A DNA stretch of 9,137 bases from Flavipsychrobacter stenotrophus (GTDB lineage: Bacteria; Bacteroidota; Bacteroidia; Chitinophagales; Chitinophagaceae): contig CANCOG010000173.1 in the NCBI GenBank assembly GCA_947379685.1, forward strand, positions 1 through 9,137, given 5' to 3'. Made by a program: the position numbers and the translations under genes. Positions within the stretch are counted from its first letter, which is position 1. The number at the start of each line of letters is the position of its first letter. The notes below the pieces were generated by a model, which was given only the letters and a program-made list of their open reading frames with translations, ran no database searches and had not been told where the DNA came from. This document shows, piece by piece, positions 1-6,845 of this stretch.

Positions 1-122
1 ATTCCCCTCAGATACCCCTGTGAGTTCGTAAAGTAGCGCACTACTCCAGCCTGCAAACACTGATAATTCTGGGCATGGCAGAACTGACTAAAGAAAAGCA
101 CCAGAATTAAAATTCTTCGCAT
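1..122 (-). CDS. N-terminus of a secreted protein, cut by the window edge
   Basis: An ATG at 122-120 opens a minus-strand frame that stays open to the window edge (40 codons plus 2 nt). It begins MRRILILVLFFSQFCHAQ, a standard Sec signal peptide: two arginines, a hydrophobic core and a HAQ cleavage site with Gln at or next to mature position +1, as is frequent in Bacteroidota. The visible mature part (NYQCLQAGVVRYFTNSQGYLRG) has one Cys. I do not recognise a family in it. A TATCTTTG box (147-140) lies 17 nt upstream of the start, supporting both the start and this strand. Most of the gene lies outside the window, so the product is an exported or surface protein of unknown function. It is divergent from the orphan sorting domain at 221-439. 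Confidence 0.72.
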   Translation of the reverse strand, partial: MRRILILVLFFSQFCHAQNYQCLQAGVVRYFTNSQGYLRG

Positions 123-139
123 AGGCCTGGTTTACATAA

Positions 140-171
140 CAAAGATAGCAATTTGTTTTAAGTGTTGCAAC
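140..171 (-). promoter_or_regulatory. Bacteroidota-type promoter for the secreted-protein gene at 122-1
   Basis: On the minus strand TATCTTTG (147-140) matches the Bacteroidota -7 consensus TAnnTTTG. A GTTG (171-168), a partial match to the -33 TTTG box, lies 20 nt further upstream. The start codon is at 122, implying a very short leader. The -7 match is seen in the sequence; promoter function is inferred. Confidence 0.5.
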
Positions 172-220
172 GAACAAATTTTTCTCATCTTTCTATTCTC
201 AAGGGGAGTGGGGCAAATGT

Positions 221-439
221 TATCCCAATCCCGCCCGTGGCGAATTGCATATCGTTTCACCCTATGAAATAGATGCAATTACCATTTCCGACCTGCTCGG
301 TCGCGAGGTGTATCGTAACTCCGACGTAGGCACTACCGAACGGGTAATCAATACAGCATCCTTAACGACAGGTGCCTATATTATAAAAGCATACCCGTCT
401 GGTGGGGGTGTTATTGTGGAGAGGTTTGTTAGAGAGTAG
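221..439 (+). pseudogene. Orphan T9SS type A C-terminal sorting domain (gene remnant)
   Basis: The frame reads YPNPARGELHIVSP..., then DLLGREVYR, LTTGAYIIKAYPSGGG and a terminal ERFVRE followed by TAG. This is the full pattern of a type A (Por secretion system) C-terminal sorting domain: YPNP entry motif, LxGREV strand, TGxYxIK strand and basic end. Such domains are about 70-80 residues at the end of large secreted proteins, are recognised by the T9SS and are cleaved on export. Here nothing precedes it: the frame is closed by TAG at 146-148 and has no ATG, only a TTG at 245 inside the domain, with no signal peptide and no body. It is most simply the 3' end of a secreted-protein gene whose remainder was deleted. 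The sequence differs from the sorting domains at 7440-9137, so it is not a recent copy of those. Confidence 0.7.
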
Positions 440-611
440 TGTTATGTTGGTCGCTGTGGTTTATCATCCTTGCATTATTCGTTCCGAATAAGTCGGTTCC
501 ACTCTAAAAATAAAAGAGGAGCTGCCGCTTAGCACCCATTTTTATTATAAAAAATAAAAAAATAAAATTTACAACAAACTGTATTACAGCACATAATGCG
601 CTAAGATCCAG

Positions 612-667
612 CTCCCCTATTATTTTAAGGAGGGGACCGATCCCGCCAGTTGGCGGGATCAGGGGAG
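612..667. repeat. Intergenic palindromic element (nested inverted repeats)
   Basis: A perfect 9-bp inverted repeat, GATCCCGCC (639-647) and GGCGGGATC (652-660) around an AGTT loop, sits inside an outer pair CTCCCCT (612-618) and AGGGGAG (661-667). An extra AGGAGGGG (628-635) can alternatively pair with the left arm. Similar CTCCCCT...GGCGGG...AGGGGAG elements are, from memory, dispersed in intergenic regions of many Bacteroidota. It lies 20 bp beyond the hisS stop codon. No T tract follows the stem on either strand, so a repeat element or mRNA 3' stabiliser is likelier than an intrinsic terminator. The rest of the gap (440-611 and 668-687) is AT-rich, notably 540-582, and shows nothing else that I can name. 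Confidence 0.6.
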
Positions 668-687
668 ATAAAACACGTTACACAGTC

Positions 688-2079
688 CTACCCCACCACT
701 TCAATACACTCCGCAACAGATATCATCTTCTGCTCACCCGTAGAAAAATTCTTTAAACTGACCAATCCCTTTTCCCGTTCTTCATCACCTGGAAGTATCA
801 CATAAGTAATACCGCGTTTGTTGGCGTACTTCATTTGTTTATCAAACTTAGCAACATCAGGGTATATTTCAGCAGCCACGCCTGCATCCCTGAGCTGGCG
901 CAGTACCTGAAGCCCGTATATTTCATTTTCACCTCCAAAATTCAGGATGATTACATTTGCGCCCGTTGCCAATTGTTCAGGCCATACAGCCAGCTCTTCC
1001 ATAACATCATAAATGCGGTCAATACCAAAAGACACACCAACCCCCGAAAGCCCCGGTTTGCCAAACAGCCCCGTAAGATCGTCGTAGCGGCCACCGCCAC
1101 CAATGCTGCCCATTTTTACTTTGTCGCTCGAGCATACCACTTCAACAATAACGCCAGTATAGTAGTTCAGCCCCCGCGCCAGACTGATATCGACTTCAAT
1201 TTTACCTTGCCAGTTACCATCGGCCAGGTTGTTATAGAAGGCCAGTGTTTTGCTTACCTCATTAATTCCCTCAATCCCTGTAGCACTGTGCTGCATAATA
1301 TCGGCATACGCAGCAAGCTTGGCATTGTTATCACCGGTCACGTTGATCACCTGCTCTATCTTCCAAATCCCTTCCTCCGAAATACCACGCTCCTGTAACT
1401 CCTTTGCCACACCTATCCAACCTATCTTATCCAGCTTATCAAGGGCAATCGTAATATCCATCATCAATTCCGGCATCCCGCATATTTCAGCAAGGGCAGC
1501 CAGCATTTTCCGGCTATTTACCTTATTTGTAACCGGAACCTGCAACTGATGAAATGCACCCTGGTATATACACAGCAGTTCCGCCTCATTAATGAGTGAA
1601 GTGCTGCCCACCACATCGGCATCGCATTGCCAGAACTCGCGGTACCTTCCTTTTTGGGGACGGTCGGCACGCCAAACGGGCTGCATCTGATACCTTCGGA
1701 ACGGGAAAGCAAGATCATTCTGGTGCATCACTACATATCTCGCGAAAGGTATTGTAAGGTCATAACGTAGTGCCCTTTCAGTAATTACCGGAGTAGAATA
1801 GTTCTTCGTTAAAATCTTACTCCACTCATCATTCATCTTTGCCTTGTACTCATCAGTTTGGGCATTGAGGCCGTTGTTGAGTATCTTAAATATCAGGCGA
1901 TCGCCTTCTTCGCCGTATTTACCGGTAAGAGTAACCAGGTTTTCCATTGCCGGTGTTTCCAGCGGCTGGAAACCATATAATTCAAATATGGTGCGTAATG
2001 TATTGAAAATGTACTGGCGTTTGCGCACCTCAACCGGTGAAAAATCGCGCGTGCCTTGTGGTACCGATGGTTTTGACAT
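688..2079 (-). CDS. hisS: Histidyl-tRNA synthetase
   Basis: This cytoplasmic class II aminoacyl-tRNA synthetase charges tRNA-His with histidine using ATP. Visible in order: N-terminal VPQGTRDFSP (6-15), class II motif 1 region (about 25-60), LRYDLTIPFARY (104-115), motif 2 with VWRADRPQKGRYREFWQCD (135-153), the histidine-specific ARGLNYYTG (301-309), GGGGRYDDL (327-335), motif 3 GVGVSFGIDR (346-355), then an anticodon-binding domain (about 373-463). LRYDLT replaces the LRPEGT of the E. coli-type enzyme and resembles the eukaryotic/archaeal pattern. Asn305 stands where RGLDYY is usual. At 463 residues it is longer than E. coli HisRS (424), mostly in the central insertion (about 180-290). The start gives an N-terminus typical of the family. 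It lies 4 nt downstream of the phosphatase gene, so the two are probably co-transcribed and translationally coupled. Confidence 0.97.
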   Translation of the reverse strand: MSKPSVPQGTRDFSPVEVRKRQYIFNTLRTIFELYGFQPLETPAMENLVTLTGKYGEEGDRLIFKILNNGLNAQTDEYKAKMNDEWSKILTKNYSTPVITERALRYDLTIPFARYVVMHQNDLAFPFRRYQMQPVWRADRPQKGRYREFWQCDADVVGSTSLINEAELLCIYQGAFHQLQVPVTNKVNSRKMLAALAEICGMPELMMDITIALDKLDKIGWIGVAKELQERGISEEGIWKIEQVINVTGDNNAKLAAYADIMQHSATGIEGINEVSKTLAFYNNLADGNWQGKIEVDISLARGLNYYTGVIVEVVCSSDKVKMGSIGGGGRYDDLTGLFGKPGLSGVGVSFGIDRIYDVMEELAVWPEQLATGANVIILNFGGENEIYGLQVLRQLRDAGVAAEIYPDVAKFDKQMKYANKRGITYVILPGDEEREKGLVSLKNFSTGEQKMISVAECIEVVG

Positions 2080-2083
2080 AGTG

Positions 2084-2542
2084 TTATTGCTTGTATTTTT
2101 TTATTATTGCGTCGCAAGTCGCATCAATCAATTTATAAACTGTCACGTATCCCGACTCCGTACCGTAGTACGGGTCCGGTACCGACTGATTGGAACCCGG
2201 ATTCAGCTCATTCAGAAAATAATCTACTTTACCCATTGGTGGGTAACGACCGCCTATCTCCTTTATCTCGTTCAATACATCACCCGCAAAGGCATATATT
2301 TTATCGAATCGCACAAAATCTTCATTGACAAACTGCCTTGCCCTTTGCCCCGAAATATCGATACCATGAGCGAGGCACACCTTTTGCGAGAAATGATGCG
2401 GTGCTTCCCCCACATGGTAAGACTCTGTACCCGCAGAATCTACCACCCAGTTAAGCCCATGTTCAACAATCTTATTCTTTAAAACACCCTCAGCAATCGG
2501 CGAACGGCAAATATTGCCCAGGCATACCATTAAAATGCGCAT
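2084..2542 (-). CDS. Low-molecular-weight protein-tyrosine phosphatase
   Basis: This is a cytoplasmic LMW-PTP family phosphatase (about 150 residues; 152 here). With Met at 2542 as residue 1 the protein opens MRILMVCLGNICRSP, containing the C(X)5R phosphate loop: nucleophile Cys7, Arg13 and Ser14. The general acid is Asp123 in VPDPYYG (121-127), and the DSAGT segment after the first strand is also typical. The frame extends to an ATG at 2563, but family members begin just before the I-L-x-V-C strand, and the extension would overlap a promoter-like TAGTTTTG box at 2558-2551; 2542 is therefore preferred. Substrates cannot be read from sequence. Homologues include exopolysaccharide-linked Wzb/Etp-type enzymes, but no tyrosine kinase or polysaccharide gene is nearby. 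It is the first gene of a probable operon with hisS. Confidence 0.92.
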   Translation of the reverse strand: MRILMVCLGNICRSPIAEGVLKNKIVEHGLNWVVDSAGTESYHVGEAPHHFSQKVCLAHGIDISGQRARQFVNEDFVRFDKIYAFAGDVLNEIKEIGGRYPPMGKVDYFLNELNPGSNQSVPDPYYGTESGYVTVYKLIDATCDAIIKKYKQ

Positions 2543-2550
2543 ACAGGCCG

Positions 2551-2558
2551 CAAAACTA
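2551..2558 (-). promoter_or_regulatory. Promoter -7 box for the phosphatase-hisS operon
   Basis: TAGTTTTG on the minus strand matches TAnnTTTG and lies 8 nt upstream of the preferred ATG at 2542. No good TTTG -33 box was found 19-23 nt further upstream, so this is a half match only. Confidence 0.38.
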
Positions 2559-2645
2559 ATCAAAATTCAGCATTGGGGGAGCTTGGTAAAAAGTTAGATT
2601 AACGGTAAATTAATGTCCATCGGGTCTCCCAAAAAAATGTTTGCG

Positions 2646-2653
2646 TAGCTTTA
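2646..2653 (+). promoter_or_regulatory. Possible promoter -7 box for the S1/P1 nuclease gene
   Basis: TAGCTTTA matches seven of eight positions of TAnnTTTG and ends 6 nt before the ATG at 2660. There is no convincing -33 box, so the call is weak. The divergent intergenic region 2543-2659 must carry promoters for both flanking genes. Confidence 0.28.
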
Positions 2654-2659
2654 CCGCCT

Positions 2660-3424
2660 ATGAAAAAAGTCATTGTTATTGCTGTTCTTTTGTCCATTAC
2701 CTGTCCTACCCTTTCTTTTGGCTGGGGCCGCAGGGGGCATGCCATTGTTGCTACTATCGCATTTAACATGGTGGATACCTCTATTCAGCACAAGATACAA
2801 CACTACCTTGGCGACATGACTATGGAACAAGCCGGCAACTGGATGGACGATATAAAAAGCGACCGCAAGTACGACTACATGAAGGTTTGGCATTATGTGA
2901 ATATCGATAAAGGGAGTAGCTATGAACCTTCCAAAGAAGAGAACGTGATCAATGAATTAAAAAGAGCCATATCTGAGCTGGAGCACAAAAGCACCATGAG
3001 CAATGAAGACATTAAGAAAGATCTGCTCGTTGCCTTTCACCTTACTGCCGATATGCACCAACCCCTCCATGTAGGTTACGGTGACGACAAAGGCGGCAAT
3101 TCGGTTCAGGTAAAATATCTGGGGCATTCCTCAAACCTTCACCGCACTTGGGACTCAGAAATAATTGAAAGTGAGAATATTACGATCAATGACTGCCTGC
3201 AAAAAATGAATTCATTCGATAAAGAACAATTGGCCAGCCTTTCAGTAATAAATGTCGAGAACTGGATGCGCCTGCCACGTACACAACTCGGTTCGGTGTA
3301 TAATTTCAAGGATGAAACGCTTGACATAGCCTATGTGCAACGCAACAAGAAACTCGTGGAAGAAGACCTGTTTATTGCAGGAATAAGGCTGGCAGCTATT
3401 TTAAAAGATGTGTTCAAATCGTAA
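2660..3424 (+). CDS. Secreted S1/P1-type zinc-dependent nuclease
   Basis: This protein belongs to the S1/P1 nuclease family, which cleaves single-stranded DNA and RNA (and has 3'-nucleotidase activity) with a trinuclear zinc centre. A signal peptide (MKKVIVIAVLLSITCPTLSFG) should be cut to expose Trp22, whose free amino group is a zinc ligand in the family. The remaining ligands are all present at family spacing: His27 (WGRRGH), Asp63 (WMDD), His78 (WHYVN), His127, Asp131 and His137 (HLTADMHQPLH), His161 and Asp165 (NLHRTWDS). At 254 residues it has the usual length. No T9SS sorting domain is present, so it probably acts in the periplasm or is released by another route; nucleic-acid scavenging is a likely role. 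It ends 7 nt from the end of the convergent protease gene, with no hairpin in the gap. Confidence 0.93.
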   Translation: MKKVIVIAVLLSITCPTLSFGWGRRGHAIVATIAFNMVDTSIQHKIQHYLGDMTMEQAGNWMDDIKSDRKYDYMKVWHYVNIDKGSSYEPSKEENVINELKRAISELEHKSTMSNEDIKKDLLVAFHLTADMHQPLHVGYGDDKGGNSVQVKYLGHSSNLHRTWDSEIIESENITINDCLQKMNSFDKEQLASLSVINVENWMRLPRTQLGSVYNFKDETLDIAYVQRNKKLVEEDLFIAGIRLAAILKDVFKS

Positions 3425-3431
3425 GCCGTTC

Positions 3432-4445
3432 TTATACCACCCCAAGCGCCTTCAACCTATCCTTAATAATATACAACGGCGATACTATTGCATTGATGTA
3501 TTGAAAATTCCCCTCCCGGTCGTTTCTGATGGATAGCTGAATGCCGCTGGCCTCGCTTTGAATTGCATTGGCAACATAGCAATTATGTACATAATCATAC
3601 AACAGATAGGGCGCACCTGAAGACCCAAATCGGAAATACCCCTTTACAAGGTAACGGTATCCGTCAAACAGGTAATTCCCGCCAAATTCATCAGGAAACA
3701 CACCGAAATGATCAAGGATTCCCTCAATATTTGCTTCATTCAGAAGCCTTCCTGCCGGCCCGGTGGGCGAGCTTTGGAGGCAATACATATTGGCCGGGTT
3801 TTCTTCGTAGAATTCGCAGTCTATGTTTATTGACGGTATAAGGTCAATCACCTCCTTACTCTGGTTCACCAAACGGTAAAGGGCAATATCGGCACTGTAA
3901 AACGCCTCGACCAGCTCCACTTCCAGCAGGAATGTATACTTCTTTATGTCCGGCTCGTACTGAACCTCGTGCGGCTTGAAGCTGGCAGTTAGTTCGGGGT
4001 GTCCATAAAAACTGTTTTCTTTAAACTGCAGCAAAACATGAGGCACGCAAATTTTCTTTTCTGCCAATGTGACCCACCTCGTATCAAAACGTTTTTGTTT
4101 GAGAATGTTGGCAAGACCGTGCATACCAGCCTGATCTATATTATTCAAGTACATTTTCCGGGTGTAATCATCTGTAAAATAATGCTGATCAAAGAACAGT
4201 TTTTGCGACCCGTCCAATTTATACAACAACTCTTTTTGAAAAATAGCCTCATCAATCGATTTCATAAAGCCCGCGTTGGTCCGCAGGTTATGTGCAACAC
4301 TCAGGAAATAGCCCTTTCCTACATGAAAAGCACACATGTTGTTCTCCAAACTGCGCCTTTGCGGTTCTTCCACATTGTAAGCCCACATAATACGGTGAAG
4401 GGGCGATGTCATTTCATCAATCAGCTGGCGCTTTGTCGTGATCAT
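3432..4445 (-). CDS. Leaderless trypsin-fold serine protease, divergent
   Basis: I recognise a chymotrypsin/trypsin-like double beta-barrel protease from a well-placed triad: His52 in FHVGKGYFLSVAHNL (fits the TAAHC/N box), Asp186 in YSADIALYRL, and Ser276 in FRFGSSGAPYLLYD (fits GDSGGP). His-Asp spacing is 134 residues against about 45 in chymotrypsin, while Asp-Ser spacing (90) is normal. So there is an insertion of about 85 residues between His and Asp (roughly 58-150), rich in charged and aromatic residues. There is no signal peptide, lipobox or membrane segment (it starts MITTKRQLIDEM), so the enzyme should be cytoplasmic, unlike most trypsin-like enzymes. There is no PDZ domain, which argues against DegP/HtrA. 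Substrate and role are unknown. Standalone intracellular trypsin-like domains occur in bacterial conflict and signalling systems, but no partner gene is visible here. It has its own promoter-like box at 4507-4500. Confidence 0.75.
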   Translation of the reverse strand: MITTKRQLIDEMTSPLHRIMWAYNVEEPQRRSLENNMCAFHVGKGYFLSVAHNLRTNAGFMKSIDEAIFQKELLYKLDGSQKLFFDQHYFTDDYTRKMYLNNIDQAGMHGLANILKQKRFDTRWVTLAEKKICVPHVLLQFKENSFYGHPELTASFKPHEVQYEPDIKKYTFLLEVELVEAFYSADIALYRLVNQSKEVIDLIPSINIDCEFYEENPANMYCLQSSPTGPAGRLLNEANIEGILDHFGVFPDEFGGNYLFDGYRYLVKGYFRFGSSGAPYLLYDYVHNCYVANAIQSEASGIQLSIRNDREGNFQYINAIVSPLYIIKDRLKALGVV

Positions 4446-4499
4446 ACGGGCCTGGTTTTGAGGATGATACTTGGTTTTCCTTTTAGCTGCTAATTAATG

Positions 4500-4507
4500 C
4501 AAATATA
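4500..4507 (-). promoter_or_regulatory. Promoter -7 box for the trypsin-like protease gene
   Basis: TATATTTG on the minus strand is an exact TAnnTTTG match, 54 nt upstream of the ATG at 4445 and 57 nt beyond the stop of the OmpA-like gene. It suggests the protease is transcribed separately. No clear -33 box was found. Confidence 0.42.
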
Positions 4508-4564
4508 GGATTTGATATTATTGTGCGGGTGATGATGTTGATCAGCTTGTCCACGAATCGTTCG

Positions 4565-5638
4565 TCACTTTTTTATTAGTTCCACCCTTCGGTTCACTGC
4601 CCTGCCCGATGCGGTACCATTAGGCTCCAGTGGCATTTCAGACCCGAAACCATGTGTTGTCAACCGGCTTGCTTCCACGCCTGTTTTTACCAATAATTCC
4701 TTTACCGCTTCGGCCCTGGCCTTTGATAAAGTCAGGTTTGCTGCGTCAGCACCATCATTGTCGGTATGACCGTTAATTTCCAGATTAACTTTAGGATTTT
4801 GCCTGAGCCATTCACCCAACTCCGTAACAAATGCTATGCTTTTCTTATCCATTACCGACTGATTGACACCAAAATTTATATCATGTGTCACGAACTTTGT
4901 CCCGGTAAGTATTTTATTGAATTTACTGTATACTGCGTTAGTAGATATCTGGACATTGGCATACAAAACATGCTCTTTATTGTAAAACAGCATGGCACCC
5001 GTTTTGGGCTGAATAGACTTGCAACTATCAATAGACACGAGCAGAACATGATCGAGATAATACCTCAACGCACCGTTATTATAGGAAAAGGAAACATGAT
5101 GCCATTTATTGAAATTATAAACGCCGGGATACTGCTTGTTTACCGATCCATAAACATCGTTAAACCATGAATTATATTCAGCGTAACCGGAATCTGTTAT
5201 ACCTATCATGAAGTAATCATACCTGCCATTTCGCTCTGTTGTGGCATCGTAAAAGCTTAATCTGTAGATACTGCCCTTGAATGAAAAAACATCGTAATCA
5301 ACTGTGAATGAATCACCAAGTGCGGCAAAAGTAGACAACCGGGGAATTAAACCCGTCTCATAGGGTATATCAATATCCTTGATCCCTTTGGAAGATTGCA
5401 CCGAACAACATTGCAGTTTATCCTTTACAAATGCAACAGTTTTGAAATAGTGGCTATCCTCCCATTTCTTCGGAAAAGAATTAACCGCATCTTTAACCAG
5501 TTTATCTTCGAACAAAATATTACGCCCACGAACATAGCCTGTGGTGTCATTTCCCTTTCCGGCATCTTGCCCAAAAACAAATTCGGTTATAAAACAGGCA
5601 CTTAAAAAAACAAATATCGTTGCTATCGTTTTGGTCAT
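4565..5638 (-). CDS. OmpA-family envelope protein with LamG-like N-terminal domain
   Basis: The signal peptide covers about residues 1-23 (cleavage VFG/QDAG). Residues about 38-235 form a beta-rich domain whose FNKWHHVSFSYNNGALRYYLD (176-196) is the signature of LamG/concanavalin-like sandwich domains. Residues about 252-355 are an OmpA C-terminal domain: FGVNQSVMDKKSIAFVTEL, LEINGHTDNDG (286-296), NLTLSKARAEAV, HGFGSEMPLEPN, and GRAVNRRVELI. The peptidoglycan diaminopimelate-binding pair is present as Asp293 and Arg308 at the family's 15-residue spacing. The protein should therefore sit in the periplasm or outer membrane, anchored non-covalently to the cell wall, with the LamG-like part free to bind a partner. 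An LSAC sequence (12-15) inside the signal peptide resembles a lipobox, so a lipoprotein cannot be excluded. It is flanked on both sides by same-strand genes with gaps of 119 and 220 bp, so it is probably monocistronic. Confidence 0.88.
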   Translation of the reverse strand: MTKTIATIFVFLSACFITEFVFGQDAGKGNDTTGYVRGRNILFEDKLVKDAVNSFPKKWEDSHYFKTVAFVKDKLQCCSVQSSKGIKDIDIPYETGLIPRLSTFAALGDSFTVDYDVFSFKGSIYRLSFYDATTERNGRYDYFMIGITDSGYAEYNSWFNDVYGSVNKQYPGVYNFNKWHHVSFSYNNGALRYYLDHVLLVSIDSCKSIQPKTGAMLFYNKEHVLYANVQISTNAVYSKFNKILTGTKFVTHDINFGVNQSVMDKKSIAFVTELGEWLRQNPKVNLEINGHTDNDGADAANLTLSKARAEAVKELLVKTGVEASRLTTHGFGSEMPLEPNGTASGRAVNRRVELIKK

Positions 5639-5780
5639 TGGTGGCTATTGTGTTTATTTATGGCCTAATTCAACCGTGAATTACATTGCCGAATAAACAT
5701 ACACAATTTCTGCCTTTTCGGGATAAATATTGGGTAATCAACCAAAATAATGAAACGCGAATACCAATGTCAAGGAATTT

Positions 5781-5857
5781 CTCCGCGGCTTTGCTTCTCA
5801 GATATTAAACCTTTATTGTGTAAAATATGAGTGCGCCTTTGCGTCTTTGCGCGAAAC
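5781..5857. repeat. Degenerate CTTTGCG-type intergenic repeat
   Basis: The segment 5834-5850 carries two tandem CTTTGCG words (CCTTTGCG then TCTTTGCG), followed by CGAAAC up to the ribF stop codon. A related CTCCGCGGCTTTGC block lies at 5781-5794. From memory, CTTTGCGTCTTTGCG-like strings with GCGAAAC are dispersed between genes in many bacterial genomes, including Bacteroidota. The rest of the 220-bp gap between ribF and the OmpA-like gene shows nothing I can name beyond a weak TATGTTTA (5701-5694) that could be a -7 box for the latter. Confidence 0.45.
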
Positions 5858-5858
5858 C

Positions 5859-6800
5859 TTAAGGCAATAGTTTTGACGCTAGCACCCGTAGCGTATCCAC
5901 TTTATCCTGATGGAGTTGCTGGGTTAATGCATCCAACGAAGCAAATTTCTGTTCTCCACGTAAACGCTTTACAAATATGAGCTCCAGTTCATCGCCATAA
6001 ATATCCCTGTCGAAATCGAACAGGTTTGCTTCTATTCTCAGTTCCTTTTTATCAGTCACCGTAGGATTATAGCCTATACTCAACATGCCGTCTAAAAGTA
6101 CACCATCATGCCGCGCCCTGATGGCATAAATGCCAATTGCAGGAATGATCTGTTCCGGATCAGCAGGCTGGAGGTTAGCGGTGGGATAGCCAATTGTTCT
6201 CCCCAGCTTATTGCCGTGAACCACAGTGCCTTTCAGCGAATAATCGCAACCCAGCATATGAGCCGCTTCTTCAATTTTCCCGGCAGTAATGGCATTACGA
6301 ATACGAGTGGAACTCACTGCGGCTTCATCTATTAGTTGCTCGCGGATCTCAATAAGTTCGTAATTATAGTCTACAGCATACTGTTTCAGCATATCTATAT
6401 TGCCCTGCCGGTCATGCCCAAAACGGTGATCGTAGCCAATGACGATACTATGCGGATGAAACAGAGAAACTAAGAACTGTTCAATATATTCCCGGGCGGT
6501 TAGGTTCGCAAATTCCCGTGTAAACGGCACCACAATAATATGATCAATTCCGGTAGCCTGAACGAGCGACACCTTGCTGGCAAGCGGTGTAATAATCCCC
6601 AGCGGCTGATCTGGGAAAAGCAAATTACGGGGATGAGGATCGAACGTAATTAATATACTCTCTCCGCCAACTTTATGTGCATGGCTAACTACTTCCTGTA
6701 AAATTGCCTTGTGCCCCTGGTGCACACCATCAAAGGTTCCCACTGTCAAAACAGCCTTGGAAAACTCAGGCAGGGTATGTGTGTTGTAAAATACAGCCAT
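5859..6800 (-). CDS. ribF: Bifunctional riboflavin kinase / FAD synthetase
   Basis: This cytoplasmic enzyme phosphorylates riboflavin to FMN and then adenylylates FMN to FAD. The N-terminal nucleotidyltransferase domain (about 1-180) has GTFDGVHQGH (21-30, with the HxGH nucleotide-binding signature), TFDPHP (52-57), GYDHRFG (122-128) and SSTRIR (163-168). The C-terminal riboflavin kinase domain (about 185-313) has GYPTAN (204-209), the GYNPT turn (243-247) and the catalytic-type Glu257 in IEANLFDFDRDIYG. At 313 residues it matches the usual RibF length, and all key motifs are intact. The ATG at 6800 gives a normal N-terminus and lies just downstream of a promoter-like box, leaving too short a leader for an FMN riboswitch. 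It appears to be a single-gene unit, separated by a hairpin from the T9SS array on the same strand. Confidence 0.97.
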   Translation of the reverse strand: MAVFYNTHTLPEFSKAVLTVGTFDGVHQGHKAILQEVVSHAHKVGGESILITFDPHPRNLLFPDQPLGIITPLASKVSLVQATGIDHIIVVPFTREFANLTAREYIEQFLVSLFHPHSIVIGYDHRFGHDRQGNIDMLKQYAVDYNYELIEIREQLIDEAAVSSTRIRNAITAGKIEEAAHMLGCDYSLKGTVVHGNKLGRTIGYPTANLQPADPEQIIPAIGIYAIRARHDGVLLDGMLSIGYNPTVTDKKELRIEANLFDFDRDIYGDELELIFVKRLRGEQKFASLDALTQQLHQDKVDTLRVLASKLLP

Positions 6801-6810
6801 TATCAGCGCA

Positions 6811-6845
6811 CAAAGGTAACAGAATACTTTATTGCCTAAAACAAA
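6811..6845 (-). promoter_or_regulatory. Bacteroidota-type promoter for ribF
   Basis: On the minus strand TTTG (6845-6842) and TACCTTTG (6818-6811) are separated by 23 nt, matching the -33/-7 pattern TTTG...TAnnTTTG. The -7 box ends 10 nt before the ATG, so the leader would be only a few nucleotides. This is the best two-part promoter match in the window. Confidence 0.52.

Noticed and set aside
835..1398. 187-codon open frame on the plus strand inside hisS
   Set aside because: It lies wholly antisense to a clear hisS with intact class II motifs; its translation has no recognisable domain and an unusual composition.
1844..2482. 212-codon plus-strand open frame across the hisS/phosphatase junction
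   Set aside because: It is antisense to two well-supported genes and their junction; no family features.
2543..2563. Upstream ATG adding MISFAAC to the phosphatase
   Set aside because: LMW-PTP proteins begin immediately before the first strand, and the extension covers a promoter-like TAGTTTTG box.
3999..4493. 164-codon plus-strand open frame opposite the trypsin-like protease
   Set aside because: It overlaps the protease coding frame, whose triad boxes are convincing, and shows no domain of its own.
5594..5605. LSAC lipobox in the OmpA-like protein
   Set aside because: Hydrophobic residues continue after the Cys to a good signal peptidase I site (VFG/Q), and Phe follows the Cys. Not excluded, but not called.
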